Source: Bacteroidales bacterium (GTDB lineage: Bacteria; Bacteroidota; Bacteroidia; Bacteroidales; UBA932). Taken from it: DNA of 64,000 bases. Within the stretch, counting starts at the first letter, position 1. Each line of letters starts with the position of its first letter. The stretch covers positions 1 to 64,000 of the forward strand of contig JAFTCB010000057.1 in assembly GCA_017454905.1 (NCBI GenBank), read 5' to 3'. Of this stretch, positions 23,970-32,887 are shown one piece after another. The notes beneath the pieces were generated by a model. The model searched no databases and had not been told where the DNA came from. It was given only the letters and a program-made list of their open reading frames with translations. The position numbers were made by a program, and so were the translations under genes.

Positions 23970-25298
23970 ATGGTCAAAGTCAATGTAGGAGGCTGCAGCT
24001 CCTTTGTCAAAGATGCAGAATACCAGAAGTACGTCGAAAAGGCCCTCGCAGCCTATGATGTCCTTGACTCCGAAAAAGGAGCCGGCAACGATTTCCTCGG
24101 CTGGAAAACCCTCCCGGTCGACATCCCCGAAACCCTGATCGCTGACTGCGAAGCCATCCGCGACAACTGGTCCGCCAAAGGCGTCGACCTCGTCATCGTC
24201 ATCGGCATCGGCGGCAGCTACCTCGGCGCCCGCTGCGCCATCGAAGCCCTCTCCCACGGCTTCGTCCGCAAACCCGGCGTCCCGCAGATCGCTTTCGCCG
24301 GCAACAACCTCTCCGAAGACTACCTGGCCGAACTGATGGACCTGGCCAAAGTCCGCAACACCGCCTGCGTGGTGATCTCCAAATCCGGCACCACCACCGA
24401 GCCCGCCGTCGCCTTCCGCATCGTCAAGGAATTCATCGAAAAGACCTACGGCAAAGCCGAAGCAGCATCCCGCATCGTGGCCATCACCGACGCCAAGAAG
24501 GGCGCGCTCAAGACCCTCGCCACTCAGGAAGGCTACAAGTCCTTCGTCGTCCCCGACAACGTGGGCGGCCGCTACTCCGTCCTGACCCCGGTCGGCATCC
24601 TGCCGATCGTGCTGGCCGGCTTCGACATGCGCGCCATGCTGAAGGGCGCCGCCGAAGAGCGTGAGGCCCTGCTCAAGAAATCCGCCGACAACGCCGCCGT
24701 CCAGTACGCCGCCATGCGCAACCTGCTCTACCACGAGATGGGCAAGAAGGTGGAGATCCTCGTGACCTTCAACCCCAAGCTCCAGTATCTGGGCGAATGG
24801 TGGAAGCAGCTCTACGGTGAGTCCGAGGGCAAGGAAGGCCGGGGCATCTTCCCCGCCTCCGTGGTCTGCACCACCGACCTGCACTCCATGGGCCAGTTCA
24901 TCCAGGAAGGCGACCGCGTGATGTTCGAGACCACCGTGACCGTGGAGAATGCGGCCCGCGAAGTGGTGATCGGCTCCGACGAGCAGAACCTCGACCAGCT
25001 CAACTACCTGGCCGGCCAGCGCGTCGAGCACTGCAACAAGATGGCCCAGCTGGGCACCAAGCTCGCCCACATCGACGGCGGCGTGCCGCAGATGGAGGTG
25101 AGCGTGGAGCGCCTCGACGAGGCCAACCTGGGTGCCATCTTCTATTTCTTCGAGTTCGCCTGCGGCATCAGCGCCTACGTCCTCGGGATCAACCCGTTCA
25201 ACCAGCCGGGCGTGGAGGCATACAAGAAGAACATGTTCGCCCTGCTCCGCAAGCCGGGCTACGAAGCGCAGACCGAAGAGATCCTCAAGCGCATCTAG
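23970..25298 (+). CDS. pgi: Glucose-6-phosphate isomerase
   Basis: 442 residues, the shorter bacterial PGI type. Interconverts glucose 6-phosphate and fructose 6-phosphate in the cytoplasm. The substrate-binding GIGGSYLGAR loop, the SKSGTTTEP phosphate site, the NVGGRYSVLTPVG region and the C-terminal NPFNQPGVEAYK carrying the catalytic Lys are all present. It has its own promoter at 23922-23929. Codon choice is strikingly C-ending compared with neighbours, as expected for a highly expressed gene. The 3' end overlaps the converging lipoprotein gene by 4 bp. Confidence 0.96.
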   Translation: MVKVNVGGCSSFVKDAEYQKYVEKALAAYDVLDSEKGAGNDFLGWKTLPVDIPETLIADCEAIRDNWSAKGVDLVIVIGIGGSYLGARCAIEALSHGFVRKPGVPQIAFAGNNLSEDYLAELMDLAKVRNTACVVISKSGTTTEPAVAFRIVKEFIEKTYGKAEAASRIVAITDAKKGALKTLATQEGYKSFVVPDNVGGRYSVLTPVGILPIVLAGFDMRAMLKGAAEEREALLKKSADNAAVQYAAMRNLLYHEMGKKVEILVTFNPKLQYLGEWWKQLYGESEGKEGRGIFPASVVCTTDLHSMGQFIQEGDRVMFETTVTVENAAREVVIGSDEQNLDQLNYLAGQRVEHCNKMAQLGTKLAHIDGGVPQMEVSVERLDEANLGAIFYFFEFACGISAYVLGINPFNQPGVEAYKKNMFALLRKPGYEAQTEEILKRI

Positions 25299-26362
25299 TT
25301 CCCGCTGAATTCGTATTCCGAGGGGGCCTTGAGTCCGGGTATTCCATAATACGCGGACACAAGGTCCCCCTTGATATATACATTCTTCCCCAGCAGGGAG
25401 GGATGGTCCATCAGGTTGAGCGCGTCGCGCAGTTCCCCTTTCGGAAGCTCGACGCTGAGGCAGAAGTCCTTGTCCCGCGTGGACGCCTTGGTGCCGAGGA
25501 CCAGGTTGGTGTTTTTGGAAAAGGGGGCTTCGAAGCCGATCTTGCCGGTGCCGGTGGCGATGCCGACGATGTAGCCGTACACCCAGGCGCCCTGTTGGCC
25601 GGGATGCTCCCGCGCAGCGGAAATGTCGTAGGCCGACCCAATGTCGCCAGCGCCCTGGGCACCGTAGATGAAGTGGTCGGACAGCCAGGTCCGGGTGGTG
25701 TCTACCTGCAGGGAAATGCTTCCGGATTTGGTGTCCGTCTGCGCGCTGATGCGCATGGACAGGATCTGGCGCTCTTCGAGCGTACGGGTGAACAGCGTCT
25801 GCACGAAGCCGCCGTCATCCAGCAGCAGGGAGACCGGCCCGGGCCGGAAATAGGCGATGCGCGTCTCCCCGTAGCCGTAGGGCAGGGTTCCGTCCGGGCT
25901 TTTGAGGGAAAGGACCCCTGCGGGAAATGCTTCCAGGAAGGATGCATCCATCTCCAGGCGCAGGCCGCAGTTGAGCTGCCGGCACTCCAGCGTCACGGCG
26001 ATGCTGCTGCCGGCGGCGACGCTGACGACCTGGGTATCACCCCATTGGGGTGCATCGAAGGCGGGTGCGTCGAACGGGCCGGAGACGGCGCTGACCGTGT
26101 AGGATCCGGCGGGGACGGTGAGCACGTCCGGGGATTGGGCGTACGGGCCGGTGTAGATGGCGGTGCCGGAGGCGTCGGTGACGGTGAGCTGGAAACTGCC
26201 GCTGTCCGGGAGGCCGTCTCCGGAGCGGGTTGCGGTGGGGGAGGGTGCCTGCAGGGAGATGAGCAGGGTGCCGCTCTTGTCTTGCCGGAAGAGGTCCTGG
26301 CAGGAGATGGGGAGGAGCAGGAGGGTGGCGAGGATCGCCAGGAGCTGTAGGGTTGTTCTCAT
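25295..26362 (-). CDS. DUF4493/DUF6359-type lipoprotein
   Basis: 355 residues with a lipoprotein signal (MRTTLQLLAILATLLLLPISC). Residues ~30-210 resemble DUF4493 domains of Bacteroidales (GTLLISLQAP, LTVPAGSYTVSAVSG, VTLECRQLNCGLRLEM, a fimbrillin-like N-terminal fold). Residues ~230-350 match the DUF6359-like beta domain often found with OB-like folds (GYIVGIATGTGKIGFEAPF, NLVLGTKASTRD, LGKNVYIKGDLVSAYYGIPGLK). Probably surface exposed, possibly binding sugar or nucleic acid, but the function is not known. Divergent from the M16 protease across a 282-nt gap. Confidence 0.7.
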   Translation of the reverse strand: MRTTLQLLAILATLLLLPISCQDLFRQDKSGTLLISLQAPSPTATRSGDGLPDSGSFQLTVTDASGTAIYTGPYAQSPDVLTVPAGSYTVSAVSGPFDAPAFDAPQWGDTQVVSVAAGSSIAVTLECRQLNCGLRLEMDASFLEAFPAGVLSLKSPDGTLPYGYGETRIAYFRPGPVSLLLDDGGFVQTLFTRTLEERQILSMRISAQTDTKSGSISLQVDTTRTWLSDHFIYGAQGAGDIGSAYDISAAREHPGQQGAWVYGYIVGIATGTGKIGFEAPFSKNTNLVLGTKASTRDKDFCLSVELPKGELRDALNLMDHPSLLGKNVYIKGDLVSAYYGIPGLKAPSEYEFSGN

Positions 26363-26477
26363 AGTTTGTTCAATGTTTTTCGGGCCGCAATATGCAACAA
26401 ATTTTCATTCCCGCTGCTCAAAAACATATCTTTCGCTCCAAAATAAACGATTAAAACCGCCCATTTCCGATTTCGCA

Positions 26478-26517
26478 AAAAATTCACGGGTCAGTTGCAT
26501 CCCTGCGACTGACCCGT
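26478..26517 (-). terminator. Terminator-like hairpin in a divergent intergenic region
   Basis: ACGGGTCAGT (26486-26495) pairs with ACTGACCCGT (26508-26517), with an inner GCA/TGC. On the minus strand it is followed by a T-tract (plus-strand A-run 26478-26482). It lies upstream of the 26362 lipoprotein, so it would act as an attenuator of transcripts heading into that gene. Confidence 0.5.
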
Positions 26518-26538
26518 TACTTAACCTAAACTTAAACT

Positions 26539-26628
26539 ATGAAAAACTTCACCGCTAAAGTAGAGAGATTTTTGGATAATTGCAAGTTTTGGACTTCTTT
26601 TTTTCGTAATTTTGCGACCGCTAGTTAG
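26539..26628 (+). CDS. Possible 29-residue leader peptide upstream of the M16 protease
   Basis: ATG at 26539 opens a 29-codon frame (MKNFTAKVERFLDN, ending NFATAS, TAG at 26626-26628) directly after the hairpin and 16 nt before the protease start. It is preceded by the AT-rich CCTAAACTTAAACT. The -7 box of the protease lies inside it. It may be chance or a leader peptide. Confidence 0.25.
   Translation: MKNFTAKVERFLDNCKFWTSFFRNFATAS
26607..26614 (+). promoter_or_regulatory. -7 box for the M16 protease and menA
   Basis: TAATTTTG, with TTTG at 26588-26591 as a possible -33 element. The start codon at 26645 lies 30 nt downstream. Confidence 0.5.
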
Positions 26629-26644
26629 TCCTTAACGCAGTTAT

Positions 26645-29548
26645 ATGAAAAAGAAACTCTTATGGCTTTTGTCAGCGGCCGTGCTGCTGACCGCCCTCAC
26701 ATCCTGCCATCGCTACGAAACCGTCCCCGGCGATGCGATGCAAACCAAGATCTATACGCTGGACAACGGACTGAAACTATTCATGTCCGTCAACAAAGAA
26801 CAGCCCCGCATCCAGACCTACATCGCCGTCAAGGTCGGCAGCAAGAACGACCCTTCCGAGACCACAGGCCTGTCCCACTACCTGGAGCACGTGATGTTCA
26901 AGGGCACGGAGCAGTTCGGCACCTCCGACTACGCGGCGGAAAAACCGATGCTCGACGAGATCGAACGCCTGTTCGAAGTCTATCGCAAAACCACGGACGA
27001 GCAGGAACGCCTGGCCCTCTACCACCAGATCGACTCGGTCAGCTACGAGGCCTCCAAGCTCGCCATCCCCAACGAATACGACAAACTGATGGCCGTCATC
27101 GGCGCCATCGGCACGAATGCCTGGACATCCGACGACGAGACCGTCTACACGGAGGACATCCCCTCCAACCAGATCGACAACTGGGCCCGCATCCAGGCCG
27201 ACCGCTTCCGCCACTGCGTGATCCGCGGCTTCCACACCGAACTGGAGACCGTCTACGAGGAGTACAACATGTCCCTGACCCGCGACAGCGAGAAACTGTG
27301 GGTGGAGATCGCCAAATCCCTCTACCCGCACCACCCCTACGGGCAGCAGACGACCATCGGCACCCAGGAGCACCTCAAGAACCCGTCCATCACCAACATC
27401 AAGGCGCACCTGGCCAGCTACTATGTCCCCAACAACATCGCCATCTGCGTGTCCGGCGATTTCGATCCGGACGAGATGGTGGCGGCCGTCGAGAAATACT
27501 TCGGCGACTGGCAGCCGAACCCTTCCGTCCCGACGCTGGAATATGAGCCGGAGAAGCCCTTCACCGAGCCGGTCGTGCGGAATGTGTACGGTCAGGAAGC
27601 CGAAAATGTCGCCCTGGCTTGGCGCCTGCCCGGTGCCCGTGACCTCAAGACCGCCGCGGCTGCGGAGATCGCCGAATCCATCCTCTACAACGGCCAGGCC
27701 GGACTTTTCGACCTTGACATCACCCAGTCCCAGAAGGCGCTCTATGTCCAGGGCATGTACCAGCCCCAACCGGATTACGGATCTTTTATCACGATCGGCA
27801 TGCCCAAGCAGGGCCAGACCCTCGAGGAGGTCCGTGACCTGATGCTGGAAGAAATCGCCAAGCTGCGTGCCGGGGATTTCGACGAATCGCTCATCGAGGC
27901 CACCGTCAACAATATCAAACTTGCCAGGATGCGCCGGCTGGAGAGCAACAGCGCCCGCGCCAATGCGTATGTGGACGCCTTCATCAACGGCATTCCCTGG
28001 AAGGATGCCTGCAAGGACCTGGAGCGTCTGTCGGCCGTGACTAAGGAGGACGTGGTGGCATTCGCCAACGAATACCTGGGCGGAAACGCCTATGTCGTGG
28101 TGTACAAGCGCCAGGGCGAGGACAATTCCGTCCCGAAGATCTCTGCGCCGAAGATCACGCCGATCGTGACGAACCGGGACAAGACGAGCGCCTTCCTCAC
28201 CGAGATCCAGAACACCCCGGTGAAACCCATCGAACCGGTGTTCGTGGACTTCTCCCGGGATATGTCCCGCTTCAGCCTGGCTCCGGGCGCCGAGGTGCTC
28301 TACAAGCACAACGACATCAACGAAATCGCCACGCTCAACTGGATCTATAACTACGGCGCCCAGCAGGATCCCGTCCTGCCCGTCGCGTTCGATTATCTGT
28401 CCTACCTCGGTACGGCGGAGATGAGCATCGAGCAGATCGCTTCCCGGATGTATGCCCTGGGCTGCTCCTACAGCGCCGGTGCCGGTGACTTCCAGACTTC
28501 CTTCAGCGTCCGCGGCCTGAGCGAGAACCTGCCCGAGGCCCTGCGCATCGTCGAAGACGTGGCCATGCACGCCGTCCCGGACGAGGCGGTCCTCGCCAAT
28601 CTCAAGGCGGACCTGCTGAAGAGCCGTGCCGATGCCAAGCGGACCCAGGGGACCTGTGCCGCCGCCCTGTCCGATTATATCCAGTATGGCCCGGACTTCA
28701 TCCGCGCATCGGCCCTGAGCGATGCCCGGCTGGCTTCCCTGACCTCCGAAGAGCTCCTGGCCAAGGTGCGGGAAGTCCTCGGCAAGGGCCATGAGATCCT
28801 CTACTACGGCCCTGCCGGAGAGCAGGAACTCAAGTCCATGCTCGCGGAGAACCACTATGTGGCGGAAGGCGCCGAACTGCTTCCCGAGCAGCATGCCGTC
28901 CTGCAGACCACGCCTGAGAACCGTGTCTTGCTCGTGCAATACGATGCCAAGCAGTTGCAGTATACCCGGTATTCCGATCGCGGCGAGCGCTATGACGCTG
29001 CCAATGCGCCGGACCTGGCCCTGTTCAACGAATACTTCGGCAGCGGCATGAATGCCATCGTCTTCCAGGAGATGCGGGAAGCCCGCGGCCTGGCCTACAC
29101 GGCCCGGGCCCGCCTGGCCGCTCCGCTGTATTCCGATGACACCTATTCCTTCACCGCATACATCGCTACGCAAAATGATAAACTGCGGCAGGCCGGCGAG
29201 GCTTTCACCCAGATCATCAACGAGATGCCCGAGTCCGAAGCCGCTTTCTCCGTGGCGCGCGACGCCCTGTTGAGCCGCCTGCGCACGCAGCGCGTCACCG
29301 GCATGAATGTGCTTCGCAGCTATCTTTCGTGCCGCCGTCTCGGCATCGCGGAGCCTGTTGACAAGGCCGTGTTCGAGCGGGTGCAGGACATGACGCTCGC
29401 GGACGTGACCGCTGCCCAGCGCAAGTGGGTCAAGGACCGCAGCTACACCCATGCCATCCTGGGCGATATCAAGGACATGGACTCCAAATACCTCTCGACT
29501 CTCGGACCGGTCCGGGTCGTGACACTGGAAGAAATCTTCGGATACTAG
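26645..29548 (+). CDS. M16 zinc peptidase, lipoprotein
   Basis: 967 residues. Signal peptide ends at lipobox LTSC (Cys21). The N-terminal M16 domain has the inverted zinc motif HYLEH (residues 78-82), with the third ligand Glu in ELETVYEEYN, the usual pitrilysin/PqqL arrangement. A second, non-catalytic M16 pair follows from ~residue 500, with the R/Y motif in EARGLAYTARA. Expected to sit at the outer membrane or periplasm and degrade peptides. Only one nucleotide separates it from menA, so the two are co-transcribed, although a functional link is not obvious. Confidence 0.9.
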   Translation: MKKKLLWLLSAAVLLTALTSCHRYETVPGDAMQTKIYTLDNGLKLFMSVNKEQPRIQTYIAVKVGSKNDPSETTGLSHYLEHVMFKGTEQFGTSDYAAEKPMLDEIERLFEVYRKTTDEQERLALYHQIDSVSYEASKLAIPNEYDKLMAVIGAIGTNAWTSDDETVYTEDIPSNQIDNWARIQADRFRHCVIRGFHTELETVYEEYNMSLTRDSEKLWVEIAKSLYPHHPYGQQTTIGTQEHLKNPSITNIKAHLASYYVPNNIAICVSGDFDPDEMVAAVEKYFGDWQPNPSVPTLEYEPEKPFTEPVVRNVYGQEAENVALAWRLPGARDLKTAAAAEIAESILYNGQAGLFDLDITQSQKALYVQGMYQPQPDYGSFITIGMPKQGQTLEEVRDLMLEEIAKLRAGDFDESLIEATVNNIKLARMRRLESNSARANAYVDAFINGIPWKDACKDLERLSAVTKEDVVAFANEYLGGNAYVVVYKRQGEDNSVPKISAPKITPIVTNRDKTSAFLTEIQNTPVKPIEPVFVDFSRDMSRFSLAPGAEVLYKHNDINEIATLNWIYNYGAQQDPVLPVAFDYLSYLGTAEMSIEQIASRMYALGCSYSAGAGDFQTSFSVRGLSENLPEALRIVEDVAMHAVPDEAVLANLKADLLKSRADAKRTQGTCAAALSDYIQYGPDFIRASALSDARLASLTSEELLAKVREVLGKGHEILYYGPAGEQELKSMLAENHYVAEGAELLPEQHAVLQTTPENRVLLVQYDAKQLQYTRYSDRGERYDAANAPDLALFNEYFGSGMNAIVFQEMREARGLAYTARARLAAPLYSDDTYSFTAYIATQNDKLRQAGEAFTQIINEMPESEAAFSVARDALLSRLRTQRVTGMNVLRSYLSCRRLGIAEPVDKAVFERVQDMTLADVTAAQRKWVKDRSYTHAILGDIKDMDSKYLSTLGPVRVVTLEEIFGY

Positions 29549-29549
29549 C

Positions 29550-30443
29550 ATGACGGTACAGGCCTGTCTTCGCTCGATGCGGCTGCGCACCCTGCCGCTT
29601 TCCCTCTCCGGGATCGCGCTGGGGGTGCTGCTGGCCGTATCGGAGCACGATTTCAGTATCCTGACGGTGCTCCTGCTGGCCCTGACCACGGTCAGCCTGC
29701 AGATCTTGAGCAACCTTTCCAACGAATTGGGGGATACCCTGTCGGGCACGGACCGTGCCGACCGGCAGGGTATCCACTATTCCATCCAGGACGGGGAGAT
29801 GACCATCCCCGAGATGAAGCGGCTGATCGGCTGTTTCGCCCTGCTGTCCTGCCTGCTGGGCTTCGGGATGGTCTGGAGCGCTTTCGGGACGGTCCTGGCC
29901 CCGCTGCCGCTGGCCTTCCTGGCGCTGGGCGCCGCAGCCGTCTGGGCGGCGATGCACTATACGCTCGGCAAGCATCCCTACGGTTACCGCGGGCTGGGGG
30001 ACATCTTCGTTTTTCTCTTTTTCGGCCTGGCGACCGTGTGCGGGGGTTATTACCTGACCTGTCTGGAATGGGACTGGACGATCCTGCTGCCGGCTTCGGC
30101 CATCGGTTGCTTCAGCGTGGGCGTGCTGAATGTCAACAACATCCGTGACATGAAGTCGGATGCCGCCACGCGCGTGACCGTGGCCCTCAGGATGGGGGAG
30201 CGCCGGGCGCGCATCTACCAGACCGTGCTGATCGCGGCGGGGTGGGTGCTGATGACGGTGTTCGCGCTGCTGCCGCCGGTGCGTCCCTGGCGGTTCGCCT
30301 ATGTCTTGTCGGCCTTCCTTTTCGTCAGGCACCTCAAGGGGGTGTGGACCCTGAAGGACAGGGCGTTGGATCCGATGCTGCCGCTGCTGGTCAAGGCGTC
30401 CGCGCTGTTCGCCGTGCTGGGCGGAACAGGATTCCTGTTCTAG
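29550..30443 (+). CDS. menA: 1,4-dihydroxy-2-naphthoate polyprenyltransferase
   Basis: 297 residues, about eight transmembrane helices. The UbiA-family Asp-rich motifs are NLSNELGD (first) and NNIRDMKSDAA (second), and DRADRQG matches MenA proteins. It attaches the polyprenyl chain to DHNA to make demethylmenaquinone in the inner membrane. The neighbouring convergent gene encodes the methyltransferase of the next step, sharing a 4-bp tail overlap, which supports MenA over another UbiA prenyltransferase. Confidence 0.92.
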   Translation: MTVQACLRSMRLRTLPLSLSGIALGVLLAVSEHDFSILTVLLLALTTVSLQILSNLSNELGDTLSGTDRADRQGIHYSIQDGEMTIPEMKRLIGCFALLSCLLGFGMVWSAFGTVLAPLPLAFLALGAAAVWAAMHYTLGKHPYGYRGLGDIFVFLFFGLATVCGGYYLTCLEWDWTILLPASAIGCFSVGVLNVNNIRDMKSDAATRVTVALRMGERRARIYQTVLIAAGWVLMTVFALLPPVRPWRFAYVLSAFLFVRHLKGVWTLKDRALDPMLPLLVKASALFAVLGGTGFLF

Positions 30444-31150
30444 TTCGTTTTCTTTTCTCCCACGTACATCCGGCAGAGACCGAATGTGAAAGCCTTGTGG
30501 CGCACCTGCGTGTAGCCGCAGCGTACCATCGTGGCCGTCCATTCCCGGCGGCCCGGGAACTGCTGCACCGATGCGGGGAGGTATTTGTAGGCGGCCTTGT
30601 CACCGGAGATGAGCCCGCCGATCCAGGGCACGAAGTGCATGAAATAGAGATTGTAGCACCAGCGGAGCAGCTTGTTTTCCGGGACGGAAAGTTCGAGGAT
30701 GACCAGCCGCCCACCGGGCCTGAGCACGCGCAGGATCTCCTGCAGCGCCGCTTCGCGGTGCTCGAAATTGCGGATGCCGAAGGCGATGGTGGCGACGTCG
30801 AAGCTGCCGTCCGCGAAGGGCATCGTCTCGCTGTCCCCCTGCATGCAGGAAATGGTCCGGGCGAGGCCGGCCTTTTCGACTTTCCGGCGCATCACGGCGA
30901 GCATCCCCTCGGACAGGTCCAGTCCGGTCACCAGCCCTCCGGAAGGCAGCTTCCGGGCGATGGCGATGCTGAAATCGCCCGTGCCGCAGGCGATGTCCAG
31001 GATTTCCCGGCTCCGGCCGGGGACGACGATTTCCCGGAGCGCGCGGCGGCGCCAGCTCCGGTCCACGCCGAGCGACATCAGGTGGTTGAGGCGGTCGTAG
31101 TCGGGAGCGATCCCGTCGAACATCTGCTGGATTTTTTCTTTTTTCGGCAT
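30440..31150 (-). CDS. menG: Demethylmenaquinone methyltransferase
   Basis: 236 residues of the UbiE/MenG family. SAM motif I is ILDIACGTGDFS. The family signatures YDRLNHLMSLGVDRSWRR and IAFGIRNFEHREAALQEILRVLRPGG are intact. It methylates demethylmenaquinone to menaquinone. I use ATG 31150: the frame remains open upstream, but that part lies across a terminator and a tRNA gene. Its transcription therefore either reads through the tRNA terminator or starts from an unseen promoter. Confidence 0.93.
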   Translation of the reverse strand: MPKKEKIQQMFDGIAPDYDRLNHLMSLGVDRSWRRRALREIVVPGRSREILDIACGTGDFSIAIARKLPSGGLVTGLDLSEGMLAVMRRKVEKAGLARTISCMQGDSETMPFADGSFDVATIAFGIRNFEHREAALQEILRVLRPGGRLVILELSVPENKLLRWCYNLYFMHFVPWIGGLISGDKAAYKYLPASVQQFPGRREWTATMVRCGYTQVRHKAFTFGLCRMYVGEKKTN

Positions 31151-31158
31151 CTCGGATA

Positions 31159-31190
31159 AGAAAAAGTCCGGCTTTTCACGGACCGGACTT
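31159..31190 (-). terminator. Terminator after tRNA-Gly
   Basis: On the minus strand, AAGTCCGG (from 31190) and CCGGACTT (ending 31164) enclose an 11-nt loop and are followed by a T-run. It lies just before the menG start codon. Confidence 0.7.
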
Positions 31191-31191
31191 G

Positions 31192-31265
31192 TGGAGCAGG
31201 ATAAGGGAGTCGAACCCTCCTCCTTGGCTTGGGAAGCCAATGCACTACCGATGTGCTAATCCTGC
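31192..31265 (-). tRNA. tRNA-Gly (anticodon CCC)
   Basis: Acceptor stem GCAGGAT/ATCCTGC, D-arm GCAC...GTGC, anticodon stem TTGGC/GCCAA with loop TTCCCAA, T-arm GAGGG/CCCTT with loop TTCGACT, discriminator T and an encoded CCA. The anticodon CCC reads GGG glycine codons. The mature body is 31195-31265; CCA is 31192-31194. Confidence 0.93.
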
Positions 31266-31324
31266 AGGGCGCGGATGAACGGAAATCGAAATCAAATGGT
31301 ACATTTGTGATACCGTATCCGATG

Positions 31325-31352
31325 CAAATATAGCAATTAATTCTTAATTTTG
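31325..31352. promoter_or_regulatory. Divergent promoters tRNA-Gly / xyl operon
   Basis: The minus box TATATTTG (reverse complement of 31325-31332) drives tRNA-Gly. The plus box TAATTTTG (31345-31352) drives xylB, whose start at 31375 is 22 nt away. The 12-nt interval is AT-rich. Confidence 0.55.
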
Positions 31353-31374
31353 ACTACTTGAAATCAAACTGCTC

Positions 31375-32853
31375 ATGTATTCTCTTGGAATAGACGTCGG
31401 ATCATCATCCGTGAAGGTCGCCCTGCTGGACATCGCGGGCGGCAAGTGTGTGTGTTCATCCACCAACCCCAAATCCGAAGCGCCCATCAAGGCGGTCCGC
31501 AAAGGGTGGGCGGAGCAGGACCCCCAGTCCTGGTGGAAGTATATGTGTGACGGCATCCGCGAGATGGCTGCGGCCGGATTCGATATGGGCCAGGTGGCTT
31601 CTATCGGCATATCCTACCAGATGCACGGCCTCGTGGCGGTGGACAAGGACGTCCATCCAGTGCGTGACGCCATCATCTGGTGCGACTCCCGTGCCGTGCA
31701 GTTGGGCGAAGAGGCCCTCAAGGGCATCGGCTATGAGCGCTGCATGGAGCACCTGCTCAACTCTCCCGGCAACTTCACGGCCTCCAAGCTGGCCTGGGTC
31801 AAGGAGAACGAGCCGGATATCTACGCCAAGATCTGGAAATTCATGCTCCCGGGCGACTATATCGCCTACCGCCTGACCGGTGAGGTCACCACGACAGCCA
31901 CAGGCCTCTCCGAAGGCATCATGTGGGACTTCGCGGAGAACCGCCGCGCCGACTTCGTGACGGACTACTACGGCATCGGTCCCGACAAATTCGCTGACAT
32001 CGCCCCGGCCCTGGGTGTGCAGGCGCACACCACGGCGGCCATCCAGCGTGAGCTGGGCATCCCGGCCGGCACGCCGGTGTCCTACCGCGCGGGCGACCAG
32101 CCCAACAATGCATTCTCCCTGAACGTCCTCAATCCGGGCGAGATCGCCGCGACGGCCGGCACCAGCGGTGTGGTCTATGGCGTGACCGATGTGCCGAAGG
32201 CCGACCCGCAGTCCCGCGTCAACACCTTCCTGCACGTCACTCCTTCTCCGGAGCCGCGCCTGGGTGTGCTGCTCTGCATCAACGGTACCGGCATCATGAA
32301 TGCCTGGGCCCGGCGCAACATGTTCCCGGACCTGTCCTATGCCCAGATGAACGAACTGGCAGCGTCCGCCCCTGCCGGGTCTGACGGCCTGCTGGTGCTC
32401 CCGTTCGGCAACGGCGCCGAGCGTGTCCTCTCCAATACGAGCAGCCATGCCCGCCTGGTCGGCATCGACCTGGTGCGCCACGGCCGCGGACACATCCTGC
32501 GCGCCATCCAGGAGGGCATCGCATTCTCCTTCCGTTACGGCATCGACATCATGAAGAACCTCGGCCTGAAGCCGGACGTGATCCGCGCCGGCAAGGCCAA
32601 CATGTTCCTCAGCCCGCTCTTCCGTTCGACCCTGGCCTCGCTGTGCGACTCGCGCATCGAACTGTTCGACACCGACGGTTCGCTGGGCGCCGCCCGCGGT
32701 GCCGCCCTGGGCGCCGGCATCTACAAATCCGCCCCCGAGGCATTCTCTTCCCTGACGCGCCTGGACGTCATCGAGCCGGAGGCCGCCTGGAAGCAGCCGC
32801 TCGAGGACGCCTATGCCCGCTGGAAATACGAAGTTGAAGAATCAATCAAATAA
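31375..32853 (+). CDS. xylB: Xylulokinase
   Basis: 492 residues of the FGGY kinase family. Phosphorylates D-xylulose to xylulose 5-phosphate. The N-terminal GIDVGSSSVKVALLD phosphate loop, SYQMHGLVAVD, IIWCDSRA with the catalytic Asp region, YRAGDQPNNAFSLN and the C-terminal AGKANMFLSPLFRSTLASL fit xylulokinase. First gene of xylB-xylA-xylE; 34 nt separate it from xylA. No xylose-specific regulator is adjacent; a ROK regulator lies 13 kb away. Confidence 0.95.
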   Translation: MYSLGIDVGSSSVKVALLDIAGGKCVCSSTNPKSEAPIKAVRKGWAEQDPQSWWKYMCDGIREMAAAGFDMGQVASIGISYQMHGLVAVDKDVHPVRDAIIWCDSRAVQLGEEALKGIGYERCMEHLLNSPGNFTASKLAWVKENEPDIYAKIWKFMLPGDYIAYRLTGEVTTTATGLSEGIMWDFAENRRADFVTDYYGIGPDKFADIAPALGVQAHTTAAIQRELGIPAGTPVSYRAGDQPNNAFSLNVLNPGEIAATAGTSGVVYGVTDVPKADPQSRVNTFLHVTPSPEPRLGVLLCINGTGIMNAWARRNMFPDLSYAQMNELAASAPAGSDGLLVLPFGNGAERVLSNTSSHARLVGIDLVRHGRGHILRAIQEGIAFSFRYGIDIMKNLGLKPDVIRAGKANMFLSPLFRSTLASLCDSRIELFDTDGSLGAARGAALGAGIYKSAPEAFSSLTRLDVIEPEAAWKQPLEDAYARWKYEVEESIK

Positions 32854-32887
32854 CAATCAATAACAATCCAATCATTATTAAAGAATT

